From Bacillota bacterium (GTDB lineage Bacteria; Bacillota; Dethiobacteria; DTU022): a stretch of 12,672 bases of DNA. The DNA lies in assembly GCA_012727685.1 (NCBI GenBank), contig JAAYGO010000078.1:1-12672 (forward strand), written 5' to 3'. The notes beneath the pieces were generated by a model. The model did no database searches and was not told the DNA's origin. It saw only the letters and a list, made by a program, of their open reading frames with translations. The translations under genes were made by a program, and so were the position numbers. Positions 1 through 6,142 of the stretch are shown one piece after another (position 1 is the stretch's first letter; each line of letters opens with the position of its first letter).

Positions 1-101
1 AACAGCGGATGGAAGAGGTTTACGCCATCGGCGACTGCGACCGGGTCCGCAACGCCGGCGAAGCCATTCACGAAGCCTTCAAAGTGGCCTACCGCCTTTA
101 A
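1..101 (+). CDS. C-terminal end of a flavin/NAD-dependent oxidoreductase (partial)
   Basis: Only the last 32 codons are inside the window, read from position 3 to the TAA at 99-101. The peptide contains EVYAIGDC followed by RNAGEAIHEAF. A '(V/A)YAIGDC' motif followed by an 'AI..A...G/A' helix is the end of the FAD-binding domain in pyridine-nucleotide flavoproteins. It fits especially the old-yellow-enzyme/2,4-dienoyl-CoA reductase group, where this C-terminal segment contacts FAD. The substrate cannot be inferred from this piece. There is no close downstream partner: 342 bp with a repeat and a promoter separate it from the next gene, so it probably ends a transcription unit. Confidence 0.6.
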   Translation, partial: QRMEEVYAIGDCDRVRNAGEAIHEAFKVAYRL

Positions 102-309
102 TTATTAGTGAACTAAGCGATCATTGCCAGCAGTGACTTAAGATGCTATCTTAAAAGTGATTTAGTCAGGTTCAAAATTTCAACTCGAGAGGATAAAGGG
201 GGCGGAGATCCGCCCCTCGTATATTTCATCCTGAGCGCAGCGAAGGATTTCTAAACTGGACTGCCAATTCCTTCGGGCTTTGCCCTCAGGATGGACAACA
301 AGGAATTCT
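102..309. other. Intergenic stretch with small hairpins
   Basis: No gene is visible here. A perfect 7-bp stem with a 3-nt loop lies at 138-154 (TTAAGAT/ATCTTAA), and a 7-bp GC stem with a 4-nt loop lies at 199-216 (GGGGCGG/CCGCCCC). Neither is followed by a run of T, so they are at best weak terminators for the upstream oxidoreductase. The right-hand part is taken up by the palindromic repeat listed separately. Confidence 0.4.
227..293. repeat. Palindromic interspersed repeat, about 67 bp
   Basis: The ends are perfect 9-bp inverted repeats (CATCCTGAG at 227-235, CTCAGGATG at 285-293). Pairing continues inward imperfectly between CGAAGGA (about 241-247) and TCCTTCG (about 268-274), giving a long interrupted stem. 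The core 'CAT(C/T)CTGAGCG..GAAG(G/A)AT' occurs again at 9606-9623. Such elements are scattered through many bacterial intergenic regions and behave like non-autonomous repeats. No protein is encoded. Confidence 0.6.
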
Positions 310-338
310 TTGACTCAGTTTATCCATGCCTTTATAAT
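310..338 (+). promoter_or_regulatory. Sigma-A type promoter for the ABC-F gene
   Basis: The -35 box TTGACT (310-315) and a perfect -10 box TATAAT (333-338) are separated by exactly 17 bp. Transcription would start near 345, leaving a leader of about 100 nt before the ATG at 444. That leader contains the hairpin at 353-385. Confidence 0.75.
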
Positions 339-352
339 AGATCATGACATCA

Positions 353-385
353 AAGCCCCCGAGGTTTGGCAGGGGCTTGTTTTTT
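353..385 (+). terminator. Terminator-like hairpin in the ydiF leader (possible attenuator)
   Basis: AAGCCCC (353-359) pairs perfectly with GGGGCTT (372-378) around a 12-nt loop, and is followed by G and six T (380-385). This has the form of a Rho-independent terminator. It lies downstream of the predicted promoter (310-338) and upstream of the ATG at 444, so it would end transcripts about 40 nt after their start unless bypassed. It could alternatively be a leader stem protecting the mRNA. Confidence 0.55.
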
Positions 386-443
386 GGAAAATATGGCTGC
401 CCGGAGCATGATGGCATCACGGTAAATAAACGCGGGAGGAAAA

Positions 444-2378
444 ATGCCTTTACTTAGCCTGCATGGAGTGAGCAAATCTTATGGCGCCCAGGCCGTTTTT
501 ACCGGCCTTTCGTTCCAGCTTGAAGCGGGGGAGAAAGTGGGCTTGATCGGGCCCAACGGCTCGGGAAAGACCACCCTGCTGCGCATTATCGCCGGCGAGC
601 TGGAGCCGGACGCGGGGGCGGTGCACCTGGCCAGGGGGACGAGCACCGGCTACCTGGCCCAGCGGCTAGAGCCGGAAGCCGGAGGCACCCTGCGCCGCTG
701 CCTGGAAGAGCCTTTGCGGCCTCTCTTAGAAATGAAGGAGGAGATGGCCGCCCTCGAGCGGGAGATTGCTGCCGCCTCGCGTCATCCGGAGAAAAAGGCT
801 CGCCTCGAGCAACTGCTCGCGCGCTACGGCACTCTCTCGGACCGCTTTGCCGACGAGGGGGGCTACGAGCTGGATAGCCGCCTCTTGGGCGTGGCGCAGG
901 GACTTGGCTTTTCGCCCGCCGACCTGGAGCGTGAACTCGCCAGATTCAGCGGCGGGGAAAAAAAGAGGGTCCACCTGGCATTTTTATTGCTGCAGGAGCC
1001 GGACTTGCTCCTGCTGGACGAGCCGACCAACTTCCTGGACATGGAGGCGCTGTTCTGGCTGGAAAAATTTTTACATGATTGGCGCCGTGCCATCCTGGTG
1101 GTCTCCCACGACCGCTATTTTCTGGACCGGGTGGTGGGGCGCATCCTTGCCCTGCAGGATGGCCGCCTCAAAAGCTACAGCGGCAATTATACCGCTTACC
1201 TGGCCCGCTTTCAACAGGAGCAAATTGAGCTGGCCCGGGCCTACCGGCAGCGGCAGGAGCTGCTGGCCCGTGAGACCAGGCTGATCCGGGAGTCGAAGGC
1301 CGACGAGCGCTCCAAGCGGCAGGCCCGCAGCAGGCAGAAGCGGCTGGAAAAGCTGGAACCGGTGCAGCGCCCGCTGGAAGAGCGTAGCTTTAAAGTGGGC
1401 TTCGATTACAGCGGGCGGGGTAGCGATCTGGTCATCGCCTTCGAGGGGGTCGCCAAATCTTTTGGCGGCAAGACACTGTTTAAAGATTTGCATTTTGAGA
1501 TCCGCCGCGGGGAGCGGGTCGCCCTGGTCGGTCCCAACGGGGCGGGGAAATCGACGCTGCTGAAGATGATCGCCGGAGAGATCAAGCCCAGCGCCGGGAG
1601 AATCAAGCTCGGTCCCGCGGTGAAAGTAGCCTATTTTTCCCAGGAACAGGAGCAGCTCGATCCGGCGCGCACCCTGGTGGAGGAGATCATCGCCTCCTCC
1701 GATCTGGACCTGAAGGAAGCGCGGAGCCACCTGGCCGCCTACCTCTTTCAGGGCGATGAAGTATTCAAAAAAGTGGGCGAGCTGAGCGGCGGTGAAAAGA
1801 GCCGCTTCGCCTTGGCCCACCTGGCCTTGTCGGAGGGCAACTGCCTGCTCATGGACGAACCGACCAGCCATCTCGACCTGCCGGCGGTGGAGCAACTGGA
1901 GAGATCGCTGCAGAGCTATCCCGGTACTTTTATTGTTATTTCCCACGACCGCTATTTCTTGGACGGCCTGGTCGACCGGGTCATCCTGCTTTATGGCGGG
2001 ACGGTCAGCTTTTTTGCTGGCGGATTTGGCGAATTCCTGCAGGCCAGGGAGAAGCTGTTGGAAAGGGAAGAAAAAAAACCGGTGCAGGCCGAAAAAGAGC
2101 GGCGCCGCCAGGTCTGGCTGGAACAGAAAGAGCGGCAGCGCCGGGAGCGGAAGCTGGCGAGCGAGCAGGAGCGCCTGGAGGCGCTGATCACCGAGTCCGA
2201 AGAGGCGATCGCCCGCCTGGAACGCTCCCTTGCGGATCCGGAGCGCGCCGATGACTACCAGTACCTCACCGCTCTCGGGGAGCAGTTGGCGGCCGAAAAG
2301 GAAAAGCTGTCGGACTTGCTCCAAAAGTGGGAAGAGGTCAGCAACCGCCTCGAAGAATTTGCCCATGAACAGGAATGA
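444..2378 (+). CDS. ydiF: ABC-F family ATPase, YdiF-like
   Basis: This is a 644-residue cytosolic protein with two ABC nucleotide-binding domains and no membrane segments, the hallmark of ABC-F proteins. These bind the ribosomal E site and act in translation, ribosome rescue or antibiotic protection. Domain 1 has Walker A GPNGSGKT (36-43), a signature SGGEKKR (from 169) and Walker B LLLLDEPTNFLD (about 187-198). A basic, coiled-coil linker (about 240-320) matches the P-site tRNA interaction motif. Domain 2 has GPNGAGKS (363-370), LSGGEKSR (from 447) and DEPTSHLD (471-478). A charged C-terminal coiled coil fills about 540-640. Length and neighbours (tsaE, tsaB, rimI, tsaD) match B. subtilis YdiF. 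The ATG has a good GGGAGGA site (434-440). Assignment to the ydiF branch rests mainly on context and the C-terminal coiled coil, and a resistance role cannot be excluded. Confidence 0.9.
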   Translation: MPLLSLHGVSKSYGAQAVFTGLSFQLEAGEKVGLIGPNGSGKTTLLRIIAGELEPDAGAVHLARGTSTGYLAQRLEPEAGGTLRRCLEEPLRPLLEMKEEMAALEREIAAASRHPEKKARLEQLLARYGTLSDRFADEGGYELDSRLLGVAQGLGFSPADLERELARFSGGEKKRVHLAFLLLQEPDLLLLDEPTNFLDMEALFWLEKFLHDWRRAILVVSHDRYFLDRVVGRILALQDGRLKSYSGNYTAYLARFQQEQIELARAYRQRQELLARETRLIRESKADERSKRQARSRQKRLEKLEPVQRPLEERSFKVGFDYSGRGSDLVIAFEGVAKSFGGKTLFKDLHFEIRRGERVALVGPNGAGKSTLLKMIAGEIKPSAGRIKLGPAVKVAYFSQEQEQLDPARTLVEEIIASSDLDLKEARSHLAAYLFQGDEVFKKVGELSGGEKSRFALAHLALSEGNCLLMDEPTSHLDLPAVEQLERSLQSYPGTFIVISHDRYFLDGLVDRVILLYGGTVSFFAGGFGEFLQAREKLLEREEKKPVQAEKERRRQVWLEQKERQRRERKLASEQERLEALITESEEAIARLERSLADPERADDYQYLTALGEQLAAEKEKLSDLLQKWEEVSNRLEEFAHEQE

Positions 2379-2398
2379 GTACGGTCCCGTTGTTTTGT

Positions 2399-2427
2399 TT
2401 GCTTAATCCATGGAAATATTTTATAAT
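2399..2427 (+). promoter_or_regulatory. Candidate promoter for tsaE-tsaB
   Basis: TTGCTT (2399-2404) is 17 bp from a perfect TATAAT (2422-2427). The predicted transcription start is near 2434, just after the ydiF stop. If it is real, tsaE-tsaB can be transcribed apart from ydiF, and the tsaE ATG at 2410 would lie upstream of the transcript. Confidence 0.5.
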
Positions 2428-2460
2428 ACCTTTAAGGAAAATATGGAAAAGCGGGGGACT

Positions 2461-2985
2461 ATGCAGCAAGGAGAAGCATTTATTACCACACGCAGTGAAG
2501 CGGAAACGGAATACATCGGCACCTTGCTCGGTAAATATCTGCAGCGCCCCCTGGTCGTTGCCCTTTACGGTGAACTGGGCAGCGGAAAAACTGTCCTGGT
2601 GCGCGGTGCTGCCGCGGGGCTGGGGGCCGCAGACCGGGTCAGCAGCCCCTCTTTTGTCTTGATGAAAATTTATCAAGGCCGGCTGCCCATCTACCACTTT
2701 GATTTTTACCGCCTCGAAGATCCCGCCGAGCTTGATGAGCTGGGTTTGGAAGAATACCTGCCGGGAGAGGGGATCGCGTTCGTGGAATGGGCCGGGCGCT
2801 TTCCGGGAGAACTCCCACCGGAAAGGCTCGATATCAGAATTGAAAATTATGGAGAACAGGGCTCCAACAGCCGGCGTCTCTGGTTTGAACCGCACGGCGA
2901 CCGCGCCGCCGCGGTAGTAGAAGATTTGATTGAAAACATTACCTGGCGCATTGACGGCACCTTGAATATGATTCCGCTCAACTGA
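2461..2985 (+). CDS. tsaE: tRNA t6A37 biosynthesis ATPase TsaE
   Basis: TsaE is the P-loop ATPase that drives turnover of the TsaB-TsaD complex when threonylcarbamoyl is transferred to A37 of ANN-decoding tRNAs. From the ATG at 2461 the protein is 174 residues. It shows Walker A GELGSGKT (37-44), the switch motif SSPSF (61-65), the family motif YHFDFYRL (78-85) and FVEWAGRFP (107-115), where the Glu-Trp pair is a family landmark. The C-terminus, after about residue 130, is longer and less conserved than the usual 150-160 residue protein. In-frame ATGs also exist at 2410 and 2443. The 2461 start is preferred because homology begins a few residues later, GGGGG lies just upstream, and the 2410 start precedes the predicted -10 box. 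The 2443 start (AAGGA at 2434-2438) remains possible. Confidence 0.9.
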   Translation: MQQGEAFITTRSEAETEYIGTLLGKYLQRPLVVALYGELGSGKTVLVRGAAAGLGAADRVSSPSFVLMKIYQGRLPIYHFDFYRLEDPAELDELGLEEYLPGEGIAFVEWAGRFPGELPPERLDIRIENYGEQGSNSRRLWFEPHGDRAAAVVEDLIENITWRIDGTLNMIPLN

Positions 2986-2997
2986 GGAAAAGAAATT

Positions 2998-3024
2998 ATG
3001 GAAAGAGTGCAGGGAGGCGGCTAA
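2998..3024 (+). CDS. 8-codon mini-ORF in frame upstream of tsaB
   Basis: ATG at 2998 reads MERVQGGG and stops at TAA 3022-3024. It has a fair Shine-Dalgarno site (GAGGA, 2984-2988, spacing 9). It is in the same frame as tsaB, whose recognisable sequence resumes two codons after the stop. It could be a leader that delivers ribosomes to the odd tsaB start, or the remains of a former tsaB N-terminal extension cut by a nonsense change. No function is known for the peptide. Confidence 0.35.
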   Translation: MERVQGGG

Positions 3025-3027
3025 GAC

Positions 3028-3741
3028 CTGCTGATTCTCGGCATCGATACCACAACCCTGGCCTGCAGCGTCGCGTTGCTGCGGGATGATGTTTTACTGG
3101 CCGAATTTACCCTCAATGTTAAGAAGACCCACTCGGAAAAGCTAATGCCCCTGGTGGATAAGCTGTTGCAGGAAAGCGGCGTAGAAAGGGAGCAGTTGCA
3201 GGCCATTGCCGTGGCCGCGGGGCCCGGTTCCTTTACCGGAATCCGCATCGGCGTGGCCACGGCCCGCGCCCTCGCTCAAGGATTGGCCATTCCCGCAGTG
3301 GGCGTCCCCACCCTGGAAGCCCTGGCCGAAGGGGTTACCGCTCCGGGAGCGCTCATTTGCCCGCTTCTCGACGCCCGCCGCAACCAGGTTTACACTGCCC
3401 TTTACCGGCGCGAAACGGGTTCGGCAGGCGGCCTGGAGCTGTTGATACCCGCCGCTGCCGTCTACCTGCCACCTTTCCTGGAACGGCTGCGGCAATATGA
3501 TGAGCCGGTTATTTTTACCGGCGAAGGGATCAACAGCTACGCCGACGCTCTGGTCGCGGCCCTGGGCGATCAGGCCTGCCTGTCAGCGGGACCGTTGCGG
3601 GTTAACCGTGCCGCCCTCGTAGCCTTGCGCGGCCGAATCCACTTGGCAAAACAGCCGGAACCGGGTTACGGGGAACTGCTGCCCCTTTATCTGCGGCGTC
3701 CCGAAGCGGAGCGCCGCCTTGAGGAGAGAGGTTCAAAGTAG
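3028..3741 (+). CDS. tsaB: tRNA t6A37 biosynthesis protein TsaB, non-canonical CTG start
   Basis: TsaB is the inactive-paralogue scaffold that pairs with TsaD in the threonylcarbamoyl-transferase complex. It has the ASKHA fold. Read from CTG 3028 it is 237 residues, the normal length, and begins MLILGIDTTTLACSVALL, exactly where family members start. Further landmarks are AAGPGSFTGIRIG (about 57-69), then GVPTLEALA, and a C-terminal PLYLRRPEAERRLEER. No ATG, GTG or TTG lies between the in-frame TAA at 3022 and the conserved first strand. The first such codon is TTG 3076, which would remove the GIDTT loop needed by the fold. GGGAGG at 3012-3017 is 10 nt from CTG 3028 and 13 nt from CTG 3031. 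CTG initiation, perhaps by re-initiation after the mini-ORF, is the simplest reading. A nonsense mutation or sequence error is the alternative. Confidence 0.88.
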   Translation: MLILGIDTTTLACSVALLRDDVLLAEFTLNVKKTHSEKLMPLVDKLLQESGVEREQLQAIAVAAGPGSFTGIRIGVATARALAQGLAIPAVGVPTLEALAEGVTAPGALICPLLDARRNQVYTALYRRETGSAGGLELLIPAAAVYLPPFLERLRQYDEPVIFTGEGINSYADALVAALGDQACLSAGPLRVNRAALVALRGRIHLAKQPEPGYGELLPLYLRRPEAERRLEERGSK

Positions 3742-3745
3742 AAAC

Positions 3746-3765
3746 CCATCTCTCCGCAGAGATGG
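3746..3765 (+). terminator. Hairpin just after tsaB, possible terminator
   Basis: CCATCTCT (3746-3753) pairs perfectly with AGAGATGG (3758-3765) around CCGC, starting 5 nt after the tsaB stop codon. The following sequence is only moderately T-rich (TGATTGTCTCTTGT), so termination may be partial. Together with the long gap that follows, it suggests tsaE-tsaB and rimI-tsaD are not one simple transcript. Confidence 0.45.
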
Positions 3766-3821
3766 CTGATTGTCTCTTGTATCGCTGGGACAAAGTTGCA
3801 CCAGTGATTGTAAGTTCGCAT

Positions 3822-3875
3822 TGTAGTTTTCTTCAAGGGATGTAGTTTTTTTAAGGGATGTATTTTCTCAAGGGA
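3822..3875. repeat. Three degenerate tandem repeats of 17-19 bp
   Basis: Three adjacent copies run 3822-3840 (19 bp), 3841-3858 (18 bp) and 3859-3875 (17 bp). Each starts TGTA, has a T-rich centre and ends in AAGGGA. They differ mainly in the length and content of the T-tract. The array lies in the non-coding gap between tsaB and rimI. Slippage at the T-tract could explain the length series, and no protein-binding motif is recognised. Confidence 0.6.
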
Positions 3876-3897
3876 ATAGATACTGTACGGTTCTAGT

Positions 3898-3924
3898 CCC
3901 CTCTCCCCCGGTGGGGGAGAGGGG
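3898..3924. repeat. Perfect 12-bp stem hairpin immediately before the intron remnant
   Basis: CCCCTCTCCCCC (3898-3909) and GGGGGAGAGGGG (3913-3924) form a perfect 12-bp stem with loop GGT. Only GATTAT follows before the group II intron 5' end at 3931. Group IIC introns are known to insert just 3' of terminator-like stem-loops, so this may be the intron's target hairpin. A short, GC-rich interspersed palindrome is the other possibility. Confidence 0.55.
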
Positions 3925-3930
3925 GATTAT

Positions 3931-4136
3931 GTGCGCCCGGCGATAGCTTGGCGGGGAGAGTCCGCTGTGAGCTTGTCCAGTGGGAATAATTAGCCAAAGA
4001 CAAGGGTGTCCATCGCGAGGTGGAACCTGAAGGAAGCCGGAGGCAAAGTCCCGACCAAATTAACAAGAATCGCATACGAGGCTGCAATGGAGCGGACGAG
4101 TCTGCGAGCGCAAGCCGGATAATGAGAACGGTTCAC
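3931..4136 (+). mobile_element. Group II intron remnant (5' part of domain I, possible shrunken domain V)
   Basis: The segment starts GTGCGCCCGG, the conserved 5' end (GUGYG) of group II introns. It then contains AAGGGTGTCC, GTGGAACCTGAAGGAAGC, GGAGGCAAA and CATACGAGGCT, then GGACGAGTCTGC. These are the successive conserved blocks of domain I in bacterial introns of the IIC-like and related classes, recalled by comparison with the Oceanobacillus iheyensis intron. After about 4112 the sequence AAGCCG...ACGGTTC (4112-4134) resembles the two ends of domain V, but the stem centre is missing (about 23 nt instead of about 34). There is no reverse transcriptase and no room for domains II-IV, so this is an immobile fragment. 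Its 3' limit is approximate and lies close to the rimI ribosome-binding site (4152-4159). Confidence 0.7.
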
Positions 4137-4164
4137 TAATAGCAGTTGTGCGGGAGGAATTGCT

Positions 4165-4665
4165 TTGGAGAGCGCAGGAGGAAAGACCGGGCGCCCGCCG
4201 GTTGCCATTGAGCCGATGCGCGAGAGCGACCTTGATGCGGTGGCGGCCATCGAAGCCGCTTCGTTCGAACGACCCTGGTCCAGGCAGTCGTTCGAGGCGG
4301 AACTGGCCAACAGCCAACTTGCCTCCTATTACGTGGCCAGGCTGGAGGGCAGGGTAGTAGGCTACGGTGGTATCTGGGTAGTCATCGATGATGCCCACGT
4401 GACCACCCTGGCCGTGGACAAGGACTACCGGCGTATGGGTATTGCCGGCTTGTTGATGGAAACCTTGCTCGCGCAGGCCAGGCGGAGAGGGGCGCGCCGC
4501 ATCTTCCTGGAGGTCAGGCCGAGCAACAGGCCGGCGCGGGCGCTGTATCGTAAATACGGTTTTTCCGTTTGCGGTGTGCGCAAGCGCTATTATCAAGACG
4601 AAGACGGCCTGGTCATGTGCAAGGAAAATATATCTGGCAAAGGTGCTATAACCGATGAAATCTGA
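4165..4665 (+). CDS. rimI: GNAT N-acetyltransferase RimI
   Basis: RimI uses acetyl-CoA to acetylate protein N-termini, classically ribosomal protein bS18, and in Firmicutes it is usually found among the tsa genes. The 166-residue protein has the full GNAT fold: the acidic N-terminal helix region IEPMRESDLDAVAAIE (15-30), strand 4 with VTTLAVDKDYRRMGIA (79-94) containing the acetyl-CoA pyrophosphate loop RRMGIA, and LEVRPSNRPARALYRKYGF (115-133) with the conserved Asn and Tyr 128. The start is TTG 4165, with GGGAGGAA at 4152-4159. The first 12 residues are not conserved. The gene overlaps tsaD by 11 bp, so the two are translationally coupled. The ribosome-binding site lies next to the end of the intron remnant, so the native upstream region was probably replaced. 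The acetylation substrate here is not known. Confidence 0.88.
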   Translation: MESAGGKTGRPPVAIEPMRESDLDAVAAIEAASFERPWSRQSFEAELANSQLASYYVARLEGRVVGYGGIWVVIDDAHVTTLAVDKDYRRMGIAGLLMETLLAQARRRGARRIFLEVRPSNRPARALYRKYGFSVCGVRKRYYQDEDGLVMCKENISGKGAITDEI

Positions 4666-5707
4666 TGAAAAACGGATCTTAATCATGGGTATCGAAAGCT
4701 CCTGCGATGAAACGGCGGTTGCAGTTGTGGTAAACGGCAGCCGGATTTTAAGCAATCTCGTCGCTTCGCAGGTAGATATTCACGCCCGCTATGGGGGAGT
4801 GGTTCCTGAAATCGCCTCCCGCCGCCACCTGGAGCTGATCAACCAGCTCATTGACGACGCCCTGCGGAGCGCCCGGGTCAATTTACATGAACTGCAGGCG
4901 CTGGCGGTATCTTATGGTCCCGGCCTGGTGGGCGCCCTGCTGGTGGGAGTGGCCACGGCCAAGGCGCTGGCCTATGCAGCGCGGCTGCCCCTGGTGGCGG
5001 TAAACCACATCGAAGCCCACTTCTATGCGAACATGCTCACCGGCACACCGGTAGCCTACCCGCTCGTGGTTCTGATTGCCTCCGGCGGGCATACCGAACT
5101 CTTGCTTTACCGGCGCCCCGCCGAACCGGAACTCCTGGGACAGACCCGGGACGACGCCGCCGGTGAAGTTTTCGACAAGGTGGCGCGCGCCCTTAAACTC
5201 GGCTATCCCGGCGGACCGTTGATCGACCGGCTGGCAAAGTCCGGCAACCCGGAGGCGATTGCCTTTCCCCGCGCCTACCTCGACGAGGCGAGCCGCTACG
5301 ATTTCAGTTTCAGCGGCCTGAAGTCGGCGGTGATTAATTACCTGCACCACCGCCAGCAAAAAGGAGAACCGGTTAACCTTCCCGACCTGACCGCTTCTTT
5401 CCAGGCGGCTGTAATCGAGGTGCTGGTGGAAAAAACGATTTGCGCCGCCCGCGATCATGGCGCCGCTACCGTGCTGTTGGCCGGTGGCGTGGCCGCGAAC
5501 AGCCTGCTGCGCCGGAACATGGGCGAGCGCCTGGCGCAAGAACTGCCCGGCACGCCGCTCCGCTTTCCACCCCGGGAGCTATGCACGGACAATGCCGCCA
5601 TGATCGCCGCCGCCGCCTACCCCCTTTACCAGGCCGGCCGGTTTGCCTCCCTTGATTTAAATGCCGTACCGGGGTTAACCGCCGGCAGTGGCGCCGCTAA
5701 GACCTAA
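4655..5707 (+). CDS. tsaD: tRNA N6-threonylcarbamoyladenosine transferase TsaD
   Basis: TsaD (Kae1/Gcp/YgjD family) transfers threonylcarbamoyl from TC-AMP to A37 of tRNA, working with TsaB and TsaE. The 350-residue protein is full length and carries all family motifs: GIESSCDETA (12-21), HARYGGVVPEIASRRH (43-58), the metal-binding histidines in VNHIEAH (His118, His122), SGGHT (143-147), GEVFDKVARALKLGYPGGP (170-188), SFSGLKSA (218-225), AGGVAANS (276-283) and the metal-ligand Asp in CTDNAA (Asp312). Nothing essential is missing. The ATG at 4655 lies inside the rimI end, with a weak AAAGGTG upstream. ATG 4685 is a less likely alternative. A minus-strand gene converges on it 40 bp downstream, and no strong terminator is visible between them. 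Confidence 0.96.
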   Translation: MKSDEKRILIMGIESSCDETAVAVVVNGSRILSNLVASQVDIHARYGGVVPEIASRRHLELINQLIDDALRSARVNLHELQALAVSYGPGLVGALLVGVATAKALAYAARLPLVAVNHIEAHFYANMLTGTPVAYPLVVLIASGGHTELLLYRRPAEPELLGQTRDDAAGEVFDKVARALKLGYPGGPLIDRLAKSGNPEAIAFPRAYLDEASRYDFSFSGLKSAVINYLHHRQQKGEPVNLPDLTASFQAAVIEVLVEKTICAARDHGAATVLLAGGVAANSLLRRNMGERLAQELPGTPLRFPPRELCTDNAAMIAAAAYPLYQAGRFASLDLNAVPGLTAGSGAAKT

Positions 5708-5747
5708 TGTACATGGGGCAGGTTCTCTAAATCTTAAAGGTTATTGC

Positions 5748-6002
5748 TTAGCCTGTAAAGAGAAGATCTACCAATTCCATCGCAATTTTGCCATCTTCGT
5801 CGTCATCGCGTATAATACCGCCCCCCTCCTGGACGCTGTCAATCTCTACTTGGGTACACAACTCCCGCAGCCTATCCAGCAAGTCATCATCGGCATCGAA
5901 ATCGACGCCAATTGGAAACGATAATTCAGCCTGCTCAAAAGCCGTGCCGGCGGTTATTTTTTTCAGTAAGTTATGTTGTTTTTGAGTCAGCTTGATTATC
6001 AT
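5748..6002 (-). CDS. Small acidic hypothetical protein
   Basis: This 84-residue protein is not one I recognise. It starts MIIKLTQKQHNLLKKI, a probable amphipathic helix, and becomes strongly acidic (FDADDDLLDRL, IIRDDDEDGK). It has no signal peptide, membrane segment or cysteine pattern. The ATG (complement of 6000-6002) has AGGTG at a spacing of 5 nt, which supports real translation. It runs against tsaD, with the stop codons 40 bp apart. A remnant reading frame lies just upstream on the same strand. The acidic, small, cytosolic character is compatible with a protein-binding or DNA-mimic role, but that is only a guess. Confidence 0.6.
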   Translation of the reverse strand: MIIKLTQKQHNLLKKITAGTAFEQAELSFPIGVDFDADDDLLDRLRELCTQVEIDSVQEGGGIIRDDDEDGKIAMELVDLLFTG

Positions 6003-6013
6003 TTTATCACCTG

Positions 6014-6142
6014 TTATCTTTCTCGCCCGATTAGCAGGTGTCCTATAAACTGTTTCAAGCTGCCGGTTTCGGGGTTGACCGCTGCAGTTACTTTCGTATT
6101 AGCGGACGATTTGGTAGGTTTCCACTTCTGCCTATCCTTATT
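6014..6142 (-). pseudogene. Probable decayed small reading frame upstream of the acidic protein
   Basis: On the minus strand an open frame of 42 codons (NKDRQKWKPTKSSANT... ...NPETGSLKQFIG...) ends at TAA (complement of 6014-6016), 11 nt before the downstream ATG at 6002. It has no start codon. It is bounded by TAA (complement of 6143-6145), but the same frame continues sensibly beyond that stop as KLPKYW. A second TAA (6164-6166) follows a TTG that sits close to a GGAGG (complement of about 6172-6176). The composition looks like protein, so this may be a small gene with two nonsense changes. Chance openness is possible in so short a stretch. Confidence 0.3.
6030..6058 (-). promoter_or_regulatory. 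Candidate minus-strand promoter for the acidic hypothetical
   Basis: On the minus strand TTGAAA (complement of 6053-6058) is 17 bp from GCTAAT (complement of 6030-6035). Transcription would start about 20 nt before the ATG at 6002. The boxes overlap the end of the decayed reading frame, so the element is tentative. Confidence 0.35.

Noticed and set aside
344..457. 37-codon frame from ATG 344 running into the ydiF start, as a leader peptide
   Set aside because: The ATG lies at the predicted transcription start with no room for a ribosome-binding site, and the peptide has no family resemblance.
1071..2366. 431-codon open frame on the minus strand opposite ydiF
   Set aside because: It mirrors a GC-rich ABC-F gene with complete motifs on the plus strand. 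The minus-strand protein shows only low-complexity Gln/Leu/Phe stretches and no recognisable domain.
2410..2460. Longer tsaE N-terminus from ATG 2410
   Set aside because: This ATG overlaps the region before a perfect -10 box (2422-2427), has no Shine-Dalgarno site, and adds residues outside the family.
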